Notes: generated by a model not told the origin, from the letters alone. A stretch of 64,000 bases of DNA from Streptomyces sp. TS71-3 (GCF_018327685.1 NZ_BNEL01000003.1:1364001-1428000), one strand, 5' to 3'. Shown: positions 8,663 to 18,276, counted from the stretch's first letter. A program made the numbers and translations.

Positions 8663-9838
8663 GTGACTGACCAGCAGATCCCTGTCGTCGTGCTCGCGGG
8701 CTTTCTTGGCTCCGGCAAGACCACTCTCCTCAACCACCTGCTGCACAGCAGCAGAGGCAGCCGCATCGGAGCAGTGGTCAACGACTTCGGGGCGATCGAG
8801 GTCGACGCCATGGCCGTGGCCGGGCAGCTCGGGGACTCCACCGTGTCGCTCGGCAACGGCTGCCTGTGCTGCGCGGTCGACGTCAGCGAGCTGGACGCCT
8901 ACCTGGACCGGCTGACCCGGCCGGCCACCGGTATCGACGTGATCATCATCGAGGCGAGCGGCCTCGCCGAGCCCCAGGAACTCGTGCGGATGGTGCTCGC
9001 CAGCGAGAACCCCCGGGTGGTCTACGGAGGTCTCGTGGAGGTGGTGGACGCCGCGGAGTTCGGCGCCACCAGGGAGCGGCACCCCGAGATCGCGCGCCAC
9101 CTGGGCATCGCCGACCTGGTGGTGCTCAACAAGACGGACCGGGTGGACGAGGCGGCCAGGAAGCGGACCCTGGGCGTCGTGCGCGGGCTGGCCGGCCGTG
9201 CGGCCGTGGTCTGCGCCTCCTACGGGCGGATCGACCCCGACCTCCTCTTCGACCGCAAGGCGGTGGCCGAGCGCGTCGGGCAGCTCTCCTTCGACGACCT
9301 GCGCGCCCACGAGGGGCATGCCGACCACGAACACCTGCACCTGGCGTACGACAGCGTCTCCTTCGTCTCCGGCACGCCGATGGACCCCCGCAGGACCATG
9401 GAGTTCCTCGACAGCCGCCCCAAGGGCCTCTACCGCATAAAGGGATATGTCGACTTCGGCGCCGCCGACCCCGTGAACCGCTACGAGGTGCACGCCGTCG
9501 GCCGCTTCCTGCGGTTCTCGCCCGAGCCCTGGTCCAGCGTGCCGCACGAACCCGAACCACCGATGCCGGGTTCCTGGGCCTCGGAACCGTGGGCGTCGCT
9601 TCCCCTGCCGTCCGAGAACTGGGGCGTCGGCGGCGGGCGGTTCACCCGCCTGGTGCTCATCGGCTCGGCCATCGACGGCGACGCCCTCCTCGAAGGGCTG
9701 GCCGCCTGCCGTATCACCGTGTCCGCCGCCGAGGAGCCGCCCGACGAGCACAGCATGTGGGGCGTCCTCCGCTATGTGCGTCACAGCGAGGACGAGGGCG
9801 TGGCGGCCGGGCCCGCGGACCCCGGAGACGTCCCTTAG
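8663..9838 (+). CDS. COG0523 (CobW/ZigA-type) metallochaperone GTPase
   Basis: A G3E-family GTPase of 391 residues that delivers metal, often Zn2+, to client proteins. Near the N-terminus are the Walker A (GFLGSGKTTLL), the metal-binding CXCC motif (GNGCLCCAV), a Walker B-like EASGLAEP and the guanine-specificity motif NKTD. A His-rich stretch (HEGHADHEHLHLAY) could bind metal. The CobW C-terminal domain follows, interrupted by a Pro/Trp/Ser-rich insert. GTG 8663 (VTDQQIPVV) is preferred; GTG 8651 is in frame. No clear Zur box was recognised upstream. Confidence 0.88.
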   Translation: MTDQQIPVVVLAGFLGSGKTTLLNHLLHSSRGSRIGAVVNDFGAIEVDAMAVAGQLGDSTVSLGNGCLCCAVDVSELDAYLDRLTRPATGIDVIIIEASGLAEPQELVRMVLASENPRVVYGGLVEVVDAAEFGATRERHPEIARHLGIADLVVLNKTDRVDEAARKRTLGVVRGLAGRAAVVCASYGRIDPDLLFDRKAVAERVGQLSFDDLRAHEGHADHEHLHLAYDSVSFVSGTPMDPRRTMEFLDSRPKGLYRIKGYVDFGAADPVNRYEVHAVGRFLRFSPEPWSSVPHEPEPPMPGSWASEPWASLPLPSENWGVGGGRFTRLVLIGSAIDGDALLEGLAACRITVSAAEEPPDEHSMWGVLRYVRHSEDEGVAAGPADPGDVP

Positions 9839-9919
9839 GAAGGGGCCGGCGCCGTCGAAGAGGGCGACCGGCACCACCGGGCCAGGGGAGCCCTCCGCGG
9901 AAGGAACGGGGCTCAGGAG

Positions 9920-10054
9920 GGACAGGCCACACGCCTGACTGGCCACAGGAGGGACAGGCCACAGGAGACGGGCCCACACCGTGGAGAGGCCACACCGTGG
10001 AGAGGCCACACCGTGGAGAGGCCACACCGTGGAGAGGCCACAACCATGGACAGG
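9920..10054. repeat. 16-bp tandem repeat between COG0523 gene and parC
   Basis: The unit CCACACCGTGGAGAGG is repeated four times exactly (9974-10037) and once imperfectly (10038-10054), preceded by looser GGCCACAGGAG copies from about 9920. Each unit contains the small inverted repeat CCAC-ACC-GTGG. It lies between two convergent genes, so it may end transcription from both sides. It is a likely variable-number locus. Confidence 0.8.
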
Positions 10055-10109
10055 CCACAGAAGGTCACGCCCGGCCGGTGCACCGGGCCGGGCGTTCGCC
10101 TTCACCGCC

Positions 10110-12560
10110 TCAGGAGAGCGGCCCTGCCACCACCGCAACCGTCTTCTGCAACGACACGCCGGAGCCGTCGCGCCGAGGGTCGGGCTCCGGGAGCTCGACC
10201 GGCGTGCCGTTCCGCTGCGCGGCCCGGGCGGGCGTGGGGCCCGCCCACGCCAGGCTCAGGCAGTCCTCGCCCTTCAGGAACCGCTGGCAGCGGACCCCGC
10301 CCGTGGCACGCCCCTTGCGCGGGTACTGGTCGAACGGGGTGAGCTTCGCGGTCGTCTGGACCGAGTCGTCGAGCGTGCCGCGCGAGCCGGCGACCGTGAA
10401 CACCACCGCGTCCACCGACGGCTCCACGGCCGTGAAGGAGATCACCTTCGCGCCCTCCGTGAGCTTGATGCCGGCCATGCCGCCCGCCGGCCGCCCCTGC
10501 GGACGCACCTGGGAGGCCGGGAAGCGCAGCAGCTGCGCGTCGTCGGCGATGAAGACCAGGTCCTCCTCGCCGGTGCGCAGCTCGATCGCGCCCACGATGC
10601 GGTCGCCGTCGCGCAGGGTGATGACCTCCAGCTCCTCCTTGTTCACCGGGTAGTCGGGCACCACGCGCTTGACGACGCCCTGCGCGGTGCCGAGAGCGAG
10701 GCCCTGCGAGGACTCGTCGAGGGTCGTCAGGCAGATCAGTTCCTCGTCCGCCTCCAGGGAGAGGAACTCCGCGATCGGCGCCCCACCCGACAGCGTGGAC
10801 GCCGACTCCGGAAGCTGCGGCAGATCGATCACCGAAAGTCTCAGCAGCCGCCCGGTGGACGTGACGGCGCCCACCTCTCCGCGGGCCGTCCCCTGCACGG
10901 CGGAGATGATCACGTCGTGCTTCGCGCGCTTGCCGCCCTCCGGGACGAAGGTCTGGCCCGTCGCCGTACGCGCCAGCAGGCCGGTGGACGACAAGAGGAC
11001 ATGGCACGGGTCGTCCGCCACCTGGAGCGGCACGGCGACCGCCGGGGTGTCCACGGACTCCAGCAGGACCGTGCGCCGGTCGGTACCGAACTTCTTGGCC
11101 ACCGTGGACAGTTCGGCCGACACCAGCTTCCGCAGCTCCGCGTCGGAGTCCAGGATGCGGGTGAGCTCCTCGATCTCGGCCCTCAGGCGGTCGCGCTCCG
11201 ACTCCAGCTCGATGCGGTCGAACCTGGTCAGACGGCGCAGCGGGGTGTCCAGGATGTACTGGGTCTGGATCTCGCTCAGGGAGAAGCGGTCCATCAGCCG
11301 CTGCTTCGCCTCGGCGGAGTTGTCACTGGATCGGATGAGGCGGATGACCTCGTCGATGTCCACCAGCGCGACGAGGAGTCCCTCGACCAGGTGGAGCCGG
11401 TCGCGCCGCTTGCCGCGCCGGAACTCGCTGCGGCGGCGGACCACGTTGAAGCGGTGGTCGAGGTAGACCTCCAGCAGCTCCTTGAGGCCCAGTGTCAGGG
11501 GCTGTCCGTCGACCAGGGCGACGTTGTTGATCCCGAAGGACTCCTCCATGGGGGTCAACTTGTAGAGCTGCTCCAGGACGGCCTCCGGGACGAAGCCGTT
11601 CTTGATCTCGATCACCAGGCGGAGCCCGTGCTCGCGGTCCGTGAGGTCCTTGACGTCCGCGATGCCCTGCAGCCTCTTCGTGCCGACCAGGTCCTTGATC
11701 TTCGAGATCACCTTCTCCGGGCCGACCGTGAAGGGCAGCTCGGTCACGACCAGGCCCTTGCGGCGGGCGGTGACGGTCTCCACGGAGACCGTCGCCCTGA
11801 TCTTGAAGGTGCCGCGGCCCGACTCGTAGGCGTCCCGGATGCCGGAGAGGCCGACGATCCGGCCGCCGGTGGGCAGGTCCGGGCCCGGGATGTACTTCAT
11901 CAGCGTGTCCAGGTCGGCGCCCGGGTGCCTGATCAGGTGGCGGGCCGCCGCGACGACCTCGCGGAGGTTGTGCGGGGGCATGTTCGTCGCCATGCCGACG
12001 GCGATTCCCTGGGCGCCGTTCACCAGGAGATTCGGGTAGGCGGCCGGGAGGACCTCGGGCTCCTGCTCCTGGCCGTCGTAGTTCGGGCTGAAGTCGACCG
12101 TGTCCTCGTCGATCGACTCGGTCATCAGGGAGGTGGCGTCCGCCATCCGGCACTCGGTGTACCGCATGGCGGCGGGCGGGTCGTCGTTGCCCAGCGAGCC
12201 GAAGTTGCCGTGCCCGTCGACCAGCGGGAGCCGCATGCTGAACGGCTGGGCCATCCGCACCAGCGCGTCGTAGATCGACGCGTCTCCGTGCGGATGCAGC
12301 TTTCCCATCACCTCGCCGACGACACGGGCGCACTTCACGTAGCTGCGGTCGGGGCGCAGGCCCATCTCGTTCATCTGGTAGACGATGCGGCGGTGGACGG
12401 GCTTCATGCCGTCACGCGCGTCCGGCAGCGCCCGGGAGTAGATGACCGAGTACGCGTATTCGAGGTAGGAGCCCTTCATCTCGTCGACGACGTCGATGTC
12501 GAGGATCCGCTCCTCGAACGGGTCGTCGGGCGGCGGGGTCTTCGTGCTGCGGCGGGCCAT
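10110..12560 (-). CDS. parC: DNA topoisomerase IV subunit A
   Basis: The 816-residue breakage-reunion subunit of topoisomerase IV, partner of ParE (1-1131). The catalytic tyrosine is Tyr134 in AMRYTECRM. The quinolone-determining segment reads [10 protein letters not shown], so Ala94 stands where E. coli GyrA/ParC has a serine; Mycobacterium GyrA also has Ala there. The C-terminal pinwheel (about 500-800) is present but no GyrA-box (QRRGGKG) is seen, which supports ParC over GyrA. The start ATG is preceded by AAGGAG. The gene is convergent with the COG0523 gene and divergent from the M16 protease operon. Confidence 0.94.
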   Translation of the reverse strand: MARRSTKTPPPDDPFEERILDIDVVDEMKGSYLEYAYSVIYSRALPDARDGMKPVHRRIVYQMNEMGLRPDRSYVKCARVVGEVMGKLHPHGDASIYDALVRMAQPFSMRLPLVDGHGNFGSLGNDDPPAAMRYTECRMADATSLMTESIDEDTVDFSPNYDGQEQEPEVLPAAYPNLLVNGAQGIAVGMATNMPPHNLREVVAAARHLIRHPGADLDTLMKYIPGPDLPTGGRIVGLSGIRDAYESGRGTFKIRATVSVETVTARRKGLVVTELPFTVGPEKVISKIKDLVGTKRLQGIADVKDLTDREHGLRLVIEIKNGFVPEAVLEQLYKLTPMEESFGINNVALVDGQPLTLGLKELLEVYLDHRFNVVRRRSEFRRGKRRDRLHLVEGLLVALVDIDEVIRLIRSSDNSAEAKQRLMDRFSLSEIQTQYILDTPLRRLTRFDRIELESERDRLRAEIEELTRILDSDAELRKLVSAELSTVAKKFGTDRRTVLLESVDTPAVAVPLQVADDPCHVLLSSTGLLARTATGQTFVPEGGKRAKHDVIISAVQGTARGEVGAVTSTGRLLRLSVIDLPQLPESASTLSGGAPIAEFLSLEADEELICLTTLDESSQGLALGTAQGVVKRVVPDYPVNKEELEVITLRDGDRIVGAIELRTGEEDLVFIADDAQLLRFPASQVRPQGRPAGGMAGIKLTEGAKVISFTAVEPSVDAVVFTVAGSRGTLDDSVQTTAKLTPFDQYPRKGRATGGVRCQRFLKGEDCLSLAWAGPTPARAAQRNGTPVELPEPDPRRDGSGVSLQKTVAVVAGPLS

Positions 12561-12803
12561 CGCTGCGCGGCTCCTTCACGGATACTGCCGGTACTGCCGG
12601 GACGTTACGGGGGTCTGACGGGCTCCATTGTGGACCGCCCCGCCGACAACGCGGACCGTGACCCGGCCGGGCCCCGCCGCGACACCGGCGGAGCGGGAAC
12701 TTCGCGAGGTGTCAGCACGCTTGCATACAGTGGGCGGACCGGCGCCCGGCGCCCGACACCCCGCAGGGGGTTTTCACAGCTTTTCGCGATCGAAGGGACG
12801 TAC

Positions 12804-14183
12804 ATGCCCATGGGTCACACGGCCACAGCGCAGGCCGGCTCCGGCGGCCTGACAGCGACTGAGCACCGCCTGGCCAACGGCCTGCGCGTGGTGCTCTCCG
12901 AGGACCACCTGACCCCGGTCGCGGCGGTCTGCCTCTGGTACGACGTCGGCTCCCGCCACGAGGTACGCGGCCGCACGGGACTGGCGCACCTCTTCGAGCA
13001 CCTGATGTTCCAGGGCTCGAAGCAGGTCCGGGGCAACGGCCACTTCGAGCTGGTGCAGGGCGCGGGCGGCTCCCTGAACGGCACCACCAGCTTCGAGCGC
13101 ACCAACTACTTCGAGACCATGCCGACCCACCAGCTCGAGCTGGCACTGTGGCTGGAGGCCGACCGCATGGGCTCGCTGCTCGCCGCGCTCGACCAGGACT
13201 CCCTGGACAACCAGCGCGACGTCGTCAAGAACGAGCGCCGCCAGCGCTACGACAACGTCCCCTACGGCACCGCCTTCGAGAAGCTGACCGCCCTCGCCTA
13301 CCCGGACGGCCACCCGTACCACCACACGCCGATCGGCTCGATGGCCGACCTGGACGCGGCCACCCTGGAAGACGCCCAGCAGTTCTTCCGCACCTACTAC
13401 GCGCCCAACAACGCCGTCCTGTCCGTCGTCGGCGACATCGACCCCGTGCAGACGCTGGGCTGGGTGGAGAAGTACTTCGGCAGCATCCCCATGTACGACG
13501 GCAAGCCCGCTCCGCGGGACGGCTCCCTGCCCGAGACCATCGGCCGGCAGCTGCGCGAGGTCGTCGAGGAGGAGGTCCCGGCGCGCGCCCTGATGGCCGC
13601 CTACCGCCTCCCGGAGGACGGCACGCGCGCGTGCGACGCCGCCGACCTCGCCCTCACCGTCCTCGGCGGCGGCGAGTCCTCCCGGCTCTACAACCGCCTC
13701 GTCCGCCGCGACCGCACCGCCGTGGCCGCCGGATTCGGGCTGCTGCGGCTCGCCGGGGCGCCCTCGCTCGGCTGGCTGGACGTGAAGGCCTCCGGCGACG
13801 TCGAGATCCCCGTCATCGAGGCCGCCGTCGACGAGGAGCTGGCGCGGTTCGCGGAGGAGGGCCCCACGCCCGGCGAAATGGAGCGCGCGCAGGCGCTGTT
13901 GGAGCGCGAGTGGCTGGACCGCCTCGGGACGGTCGCGGGCCGAGCCGACGAACTCTGCCGGTACGCGGTGCTCTTCGGCGACCCCCAGCTCGCCCTGACG
14001 GCCGTCAAGCGTGCCCTTGAGGTCACGGCCGAGGAGGTCCAGGAGGCCGCCAGGGCCCAGCTGCACCCCGACAACCGCGCGGTGCTCGTCTACGAGCCCA
14101 CCGAAGAGGCCGCGGACGCCGAGGACGCCGGCACAGCGGACGCCGCCGGCAGCACCGACCAGGACGAGGAGGCGGCGAAGTGA
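12804..14183 (+). CDS. M16-family zinc metalloprotease, catalytic member
   Basis: A 459-residue pitrilysin/processing-peptidase-type protease. The inverted zinc motif HxxEH is intact at residues 62-66 (AHLFEHLMF), and a downstream glutamate-rich region supplies the third ligand. The two M16 half-domains are at about 20-200 and 200-430, followed by an acidic Ala/Glu/Asp-rich tail. There is no signal peptide, so it is probably cytoplasmic. ATG 12804 has an AAGGGA ribosome site. The next gene overlaps by 4 bp and encodes the inactive partner. Confidence 0.9.
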   Translation: MPMGHTATAQAGSGGLTATEHRLANGLRVVLSEDHLTPVAAVCLWYDVGSRHEVRGRTGLAHLFEHLMFQGSKQVRGNGHFELVQGAGGSLNGTTSFERTNYFETMPTHQLELALWLEADRMGSLLAALDQDSLDNQRDVVKNERRQRYDNVPYGTAFEKLTALAYPDGHPYHHTPIGSMADLDAATLEDAQQFFRTYYAPNNAVLSVVGDIDPVQTLGWVEKYFGSIPMYDGKPAPRDGSLPETIGRQLREVVEEEVPARALMAAYRLPEDGTRACDAADLALTVLGGGESSRLYNRLVRRDRTAVAAGFGLLRLAGAPSLGWLDVKASGDVEIPVIEAAVDEELARFAEEGPTPGEMERAQALLEREWLDRLGTVAGRADELCRYAVLFGDPQLALTAVKRALEVTAEEVQEAARAQLHPDNRAVLVYEPTEEAADAEDAGTADAAGSTDQDEEAAK

Positions 14184-15598
14184 CCGAGGCCGCGACGTCA
14201 GAACAGGGGACGACGATGGACTTCCACCCCCAGCCCCAGCCCGGCGACGCCAGGCCCTGGGCGTTCCCCACCCCCGAGCGCGGCTCGCTCGCCAACGGCC
14301 TGACCGTGCTGCACTGCCACCGCCCCGGCCAGCAGGTTGTCGCCGTGGAGGTACTGCTCGACAGCCCGCTGGACGCGGAGCCCGAGGGCCTCGACGGCGT
14401 CGCCACCATCATGGCCCGGGCCTTCTCCGAGGGCACCGACAAGTACTCCGCGGAGGACTTCGCCGCCGAGCTGGAGCGCTGCGGAGCCACCCTGGACGCC
14501 CACGCCGACCACCCGGGGGTGCGGATCTCCCTGGAGGTGCCCGCCTCCCGGCTGCCCAAGGGGCTCGGCCTGCTCGCCGACGCCCTCCGTGCGCCCGCCT
14601 TCGCCGACAGCGAGATCGAGCGCCTGGTGCGCAACCGCCTGGACGAGATTCCGCACGAGATGGCGAACCCCGCCCGCCGCGCCGCCAAGGAGCTCTCCCG
14701 GCAGCTCTTCCCGGCGACCTCGCGCATGTCGCGGCCCCGGCAGGGCTCCGAGGAGACCGTCGCCGCCATCGACGCCGGGGCGGTGCGCGCCTTCTACGAG
14801 AAGCACGTGCGCCCGGCGACGGCCACCGCGGTGGTGGTGGGCGACCTCACCGGCGCCGACCTGGACACGGTGCTGGCCGACACCCTGGGCGCCTGGACCG
14901 GCGACACCGCCGCCTCCCGCCCGGTGCCGCCGATCACCGCGGACGACCGCGGCCGCGTGGTCATCGTGGACCGGCCGGGCGCGGTGCAGACGCAGCTGCT
15001 GATCGGCCGGATCGGCTCGGACCGCCACGACCGCGTCTGGCCCGCCCAGGTGCTCGGCACCTACTGCCTGGGCGGCACGCTCACCTCCCGGCTCGACCGC
15101 GTGCTGCGCGAGGAGAAGGGCTACACCTACGGCGTGCGGGCCTTCAGCCAGGTGCTGCGCTCGTCCGCCCCGTCCTCGCCCGAGGGATCCGCGGGCGCCG
15201 CCATGATGGCGATCTCCGGCTCGGTCGACACGGCCTCCACGGGCCCCGCCCTGGACGACCTGTGGAAGGTGCTGCGGGACCTCACCGCCGGCGGCCTCAC
15301 GGACGACGAGCGCGATGTCGCCGTGCAGAACCTGGTGGGGGTGGCCCCGCTCAAGTACGAGACCGCCGCCGCCGTCGCCGGCACGCTCGCCGACCAGGTG
15401 GAACAGCACCTCCCCGACGACTACCAGGGCCACCTGTACCAGCAGTTCGCCGCCACCGGGACGGTCGAGGCCACGGCCGCCGTCGTCAGCGCGTTCCCGG
15501 TGGACCGGCTCGTGACCGTGCTCGTCGGGGACGCCTCGGGGATCGAGGAGCCCGTGCGGGCACTGGGGATCGGCGAGGTCACGGTGGTCTCCGGCTGA
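14180..15598 (+). CDS. M16-family protease homologue lacking the zinc motif
   Basis: A 472-residue M16 fold protein. Where the catalytic partner has HLFEH, this one reads GVATIMARAFSEG, so the zinc site is gone. The C-terminal domain keeps the conserved Arg/Tyr pair (LREEKGYTYGV) used by M16 proteins to grip substrate. This matches the two-subunit M16B arrangement in which one chain is catalytic and the other contributes the R/Y pair. GTG 14180 overlaps the upstream stop (GTGA), which favours equal synthesis; ATG 14216 is an alternative start. Confidence 0.88.
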   Translation: MTEAATSEQGTTMDFHPQPQPGDARPWAFPTPERGSLANGLTVLHCHRPGQQVVAVEVLLDSPLDAEPEGLDGVATIMARAFSEGTDKYSAEDFAAELERCGATLDAHADHPGVRISLEVPASRLPKGLGLLADALRAPAFADSEIERLVRNRLDEIPHEMANPARRAAKELSRQLFPATSRMSRPRQGSEETVAAIDAGAVRAFYEKHVRPATATAVVVGDLTGADLDTVLADTLGAWTGDTAASRPVPPITADDRGRVVIVDRPGAVQTQLLIGRIGSDRHDRVWPAQVLGTYCLGGTLTSRLDRVLREEKGYTYGVRAFSQVLRSSAPSSPEGSAGAAMMAISGSVDTASTGPALDDLWKVLRDLTAGGLTDDERDVAVQNLVGVAPLKYETAAAVAGTLADQVEQHLPDDYQGHLYQQFAATGTVEATAAVVSAFPVDRLVTVLVGDASGIEEPVRALGIGEVTVVSG

Positions 15599-15605
15599 CG
15601 TCGCA

Positions 15606-15674
15606 GGGCCGCCCGCGCCGTACGGCCCCACGGGCTCGCGCCCGAGAGCCCTGCCGTACGCCTGCGGGCGGCCC
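15606..15674 (+). terminator. Terminator of the M16 operon
   Basis: Perfect 11-bp arms GGGCCGCCCGC (15606-15616) and GCGGGCGGCCC (15664-15674) enclose smaller GCCGTACGG palindromes, forming a branched hairpin directly after the second M16 gene. Confidence 0.7.
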
Positions 15675-15914
15675 CGAACCGAGGGGCGCCCTCCGCCCTC
15701 GCCCCGTTGCATACCGCCCTGCGCTTACCACACACCCGTCTCGGGGGCTGGCAAATGCCCCGAATTCACCCGTACCCTGCTCGAATTGACAGGAAGTCGG
15801 CCGGTCTGCCCCTGTGGCATGCGCAACAAAAGCGTTGATCTGTTTGTTGGTCTGGAGTTGTCCCCTTTAGCGTCGGTCCGGCTGTCCGTCGGACCTGCGC
15901 CGCACCCGCGGTGC

Positions 15915-16072
15915 CGGACAGCCATCGCCGAGTCTCCCGGCGGCTGAGCCGGGGGAGCCGGGGACCCACATGTCCCGGGGTGAATCGGACGCTCTTCCCG
16001 AGAGGGCGCCCGTAGGAGACCTTCCTGCTCCGAACCCGTCAGCTAACCCGGTAGGCGAGAAGGAGGGAAAGG
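15915..16072 (+). ncRNA. c-di-AMP (ydaO/yuaA-type) riboswitch
   Basis: The leader of the M23 peptidase gene matches the ydaO consensus: a GCCGAGTC entry, a GCCGGGGGAGCCGGGG block, GGGGTGAATC, CGTAGGAGACC, and CCGTCAGCTAACCCGGTAGGCG just before the AAGGAGGG stretch. This class binds c-di-AMP and in Streptomyces is known upstream of cell-wall hydrolase genes such as rpfA, where it acts as an OFF switch. The upstream part of the gap has a 9-bp hairpin (GGCTGTCCG/CGGACAGCC, about 15880-15923). A possible promoter is TTGTTG (15844-15849) with TAGCGT (15868-15873). Boundaries are approximate. Confidence 0.85.
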
Positions 16073-16084
16073 ACCAGCCGCTTC

Positions 16085-16876
16085 ATGGCGTTCACCCGTA
16101 CTACCGGGAAGCACCGCCGTACCGGCCGCCTCGGACGCTCCACCGCGTACGTGGCAGGCGTCGCCGCACTCGCCGCCACCGGCGTCATCGGTGGCCTCAC
16201 CGCAACACCCGCAACCGCCGCGCAGCGGCCGGCGGAGGGCGCCGGTCTGACCCGGGTCCTGGCCGGCGCCGCGACGGCCGACCGGATCAGCGCCCAGGCG
16301 GCCGCCCAGCGGCATGCCGCCTACGAGGCCGCCGCCCGCCGCACCGCCGAGCTCAAGGCGGAACGGAAGGCCGTGGAGACCAAGCGGAAGGCGGAGGCCG
16401 CCAAGCGCCGTGCGGTCAAGCGCCGCACGGCCAAGATGCGGGCGGCCCGTGCCGCCGTGCGCAGGAGCGTCGCCTACACCGTCCCGATCATCGGTTCGTA
16501 CGTCACCACCGGCTACCGGACGGGCGGCTCCCTGTGGTCGTCCGGCAGCCACACGGGCATCGACTTCCACGCCGCGACCGGCACCCCCGTGCACGCCGTG
16601 GGCACGGGCACCGTCGTCGAGGCCGGCTGGGGCGGCGCCTACGGCAACAACATCGTCCTCAGGATGCACGACGGTACGTACACGCAGTACGGCCACCTCT
16701 CCACCATCGCCGTCACCGCCGGCCAGAGCGTCGCCCCGGGGCAGCGGATCGCACTCTCCGGGGCGACCGGCAACGCCACGGGCCCCCACCTGCACTTCGA
16801 GGCCCGCACCACGCCGGACTACGGCTCCGACATCGACCCGGTCGCCTACCTCCGCTCCCACGGCGTCAAGGTCTGA
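16085..16876 (+). CDS. Secreted M23 (LytM-type) peptidoglycan endopeptidase
   Basis: A 263-residue exported wall hydrolase. It has a basic N-terminus and hydrophobic core (about 20-45) with a likely AXA cleavage at ATAAQ, then a Lys/Arg/Ala-rich helical or coiled segment (about 65-128), then the LytM domain (about 135-260). Zinc ligands His156 and Asp160 (HTGIDFHA) and His237 in GPHLHFEA are all present, so the enzyme should be active. It would cut peptide cross-links of peptidoglycan. Expression is likely controlled by the c-di-AMP riboswitch immediately upstream, and a strong terminator follows. Confidence 0.92.
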   Translation: MAFTRTTGKHRRTGRLGRSTAYVAGVAALAATGVIGGLTATPATAAQRPAEGAGLTRVLAGAATADRISAQAAAQRHAAYEAAARRTAELKAERKAVETKRKAEAAKRRAVKRRTAKMRAARAAVRRSVAYTVPIIGSYVTTGYRTGGSLWSSGSHTGIDFHAATGTPVHAVGTGTVVEAGWGGAYGNNIVLRMHDGTYTQYGHLSTIAVTAGQSVAPGQRIALSGATGNATGPHLHFEARTTPDYGSDIDPVAYLRSHGVKV

Positions 16877-17010
16877 TCCCACGTCCACCGTCCGCGGGCC
16901 CTGCGCCGGGCCCGCCGCGAACTCACGCGCCTGACGGCCCCCGGGTCTGACCCCCAAGAAGGAAACGGCCGAAAAGGGAATGCCCGACCGTCCGGCGCGG
17001 AGGACTCGGC

Positions 17011-17041
17011 CACCGGACACCGCACCCAGCGGTGTCCGGTG
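17011..17041 (+). terminator. Terminator after the M23 gene
   Basis: Perfect 13-bp stem CACCGGACACCGC / GCGGTGTCCGGTG around a 5-base loop. The rest of the gap 16877-17196 holds the AGCAGTCC repeat and the leader of the GntR gene. Confidence 0.85.
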
Positions 17042-17051
17042 CGCGGTCCCA

Positions 17052-17083
17052 AGCAGTCCAGCAGTCCAGCAGTCCAGCAGTCC
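17052..17083. repeat. Four copies of the octamer AGCAGTCC
   Basis: Four exact, head-to-tail copies of AGCAGTCC end in a run of six A residues. The array lies about 115 bp upstream of the GntR start codon and downstream of the M23 terminator, so it could vary in copy number within the promoter region of the regulator. Confidence 0.9.
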
Positions 17084-17196
17084 AAAAAATATCCATGGAT
17101 TTCCGGCCCCCTTCGGTAAATGCGGTTCCCTGCAATAGAGTCGCGGGCAGGCTTCATCGGGCCGCGATTTCGCGGGATCAGGGCGGAGGTCGGGTC

Positions 17197-17859
17197 ATGC
17201 GCATTCCCGCGCACTCGGTATGCACGGCCATCCGGGACGACATCGTCTCCGGTGCGCTGGAGCGCGGCAGCCGGCTCACCGAAGAGGTCCTCGCGCGACG
17301 TTACGGCGTCTCGCGCATCCCTGTGCGCGAGGCACTGCGCACCCTGGAGGCGGAGGGCTTCGTAGTCACCCGCAGGCACGCCGGCGCCTGCGTCGCCGAG
17401 CCCACCGAGCAGGAGGCCGCCGACCTCCTGGAGATCCGCCTGCTCCTGGAGCCGATGGGCGCCGCGCGCGCCGCGCAGCGCCGCACCCAGGCTCATCTGA
17501 AGGTGCTCAGAGGCCTGGTGCGCCTCGGGCACGACCGCGTCAGGCGTGGTCACGGCGAGGACCTGCGGTCACTGGAGAGCTGGTTCCACGAGACGCTCGC
17601 CCAGGCCTCGGGCAGCCCCGGCCTCACCGCGCTGCTCACCCAGCTCCGGCACAAGGTCGCCTGGATGTACACCGTCGACGTGAGCGAGCGCTCCACGGAG
17701 TGCTGGGCGGAGCACGCCGCGATCCTCGACGCCGTGGCCCGCGGCGACGCCGAGCGTGCCCGGTCGGTGACGGCGCTGCACAACGAACGGGGCATCCCGG
17801 CCCACCGCCTTCGCCTCCCCAGGACACCCGCGCGCCCCGACCGCGTGAGGGCTTCGTAA
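17197..17859 (+). CDS. GntR-family (FadR/FCD subgroup) transcriptional regulator
   Basis: A 220-residue regulator. The winged helix domain (about 5-70) shows the GntR signature RLTEEVLARRYGVSRIPVREALRTLEAEGFV, followed by an all-helical FCD effector domain (about 78-205) with LEIRLLLEP, the metal-binding histidine in ESWFHETL and WAEHAAILDAV with a second histidine. Ligands of this group are usually small organic acids. The ATG follows GGAGG at good spacing. No catabolic genes adjoin it, so the target is unknown. Confidence 0.88.
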   Translation: MRIPAHSVCTAIRDDIVSGALERGSRLTEEVLARRYGVSRIPVREALRTLEAEGFVVTRRHAGACVAEPTEQEAADLLEIRLLLEPMGAARAAQRRTQAHLKVLRGLVRLGHDRVRRGHGEDLRSLESWFHETLAQASGSPGLTALLTQLRHKVAWMYTVDVSERSTECWAEHAAILDAVARGDAERARSVTALHNERGIPAHRLRLPRTPARPDRVRAS

Positions 17860-18106
17860 CACGCCGTACATGCGGCGGGGCACCGTTTTTAACAGGCGCC
17901 CCGTAAAAACGGAGTCGGCGGTGATTCATATACGAGCATGAGCCCGGCAGTGCATAGGCGTGCGGTATCGCGAAATCCGGTGCCGGTTCCGTTTTTCGCG
18001 CCCCGGAATTCCTGCACCGTCTTGCCGGATTATGCGGGCACGCGTCCGGCGCGTATGCGGCGCATTGCCGCGTGACATTTACGTGTCCGGAAAATGTGAA
18101 ACCCGC

Positions 18107-18276
18107 TCACGCGGAAGCACGTGTCTCACGCGGCGCACCTGTCTCATGCCGAAGCGCCGGTCCAACGCGGAAGCGCCGCTCTCACGCGGAACCGGCGGTC
18201 TCACACGGACCCGCCCGTCCCACGCGGAACCGGCGGTCTCACACGGACGCGCCCGACTCACGCGGAAACACTCGGC
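18107..18276. repeat. Nine degenerate 19-bp tandem repeats
   Basis: The gap 17860-18435 holds no convincing gene. Between 18107 and 18276 the core TCACGCGG (variants TCACACGG, CCACGCGG, TCATGCCG, CAACGCGG) recurs nine times, at 18107, 18126, 18144, 18163, 18182, 18201, 18220, 18239 and 18258. The period is 19 bp except one step of 18. Consensus unit is about GTCTCACGCGGAACCGGCG. Because 19 is not a multiple of three and the units diverge, coding is unlikely. It sits downstream of both the GntR and ptsH genes. Confidence 0.85.

Noticed and set aside
9981..12803. Very long plus-strand open frame running into the M16 protease
   Set aside because: It is the antisense of parC kept open by high GC; the protease starts at ATG 12804 with a ribosome site and family-typical N-terminus.
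18107..18276. CRISPR array
   Set aside because: The repeats are only 19 bp in total period with no spacer-length unique segments, and no cas gene is present.
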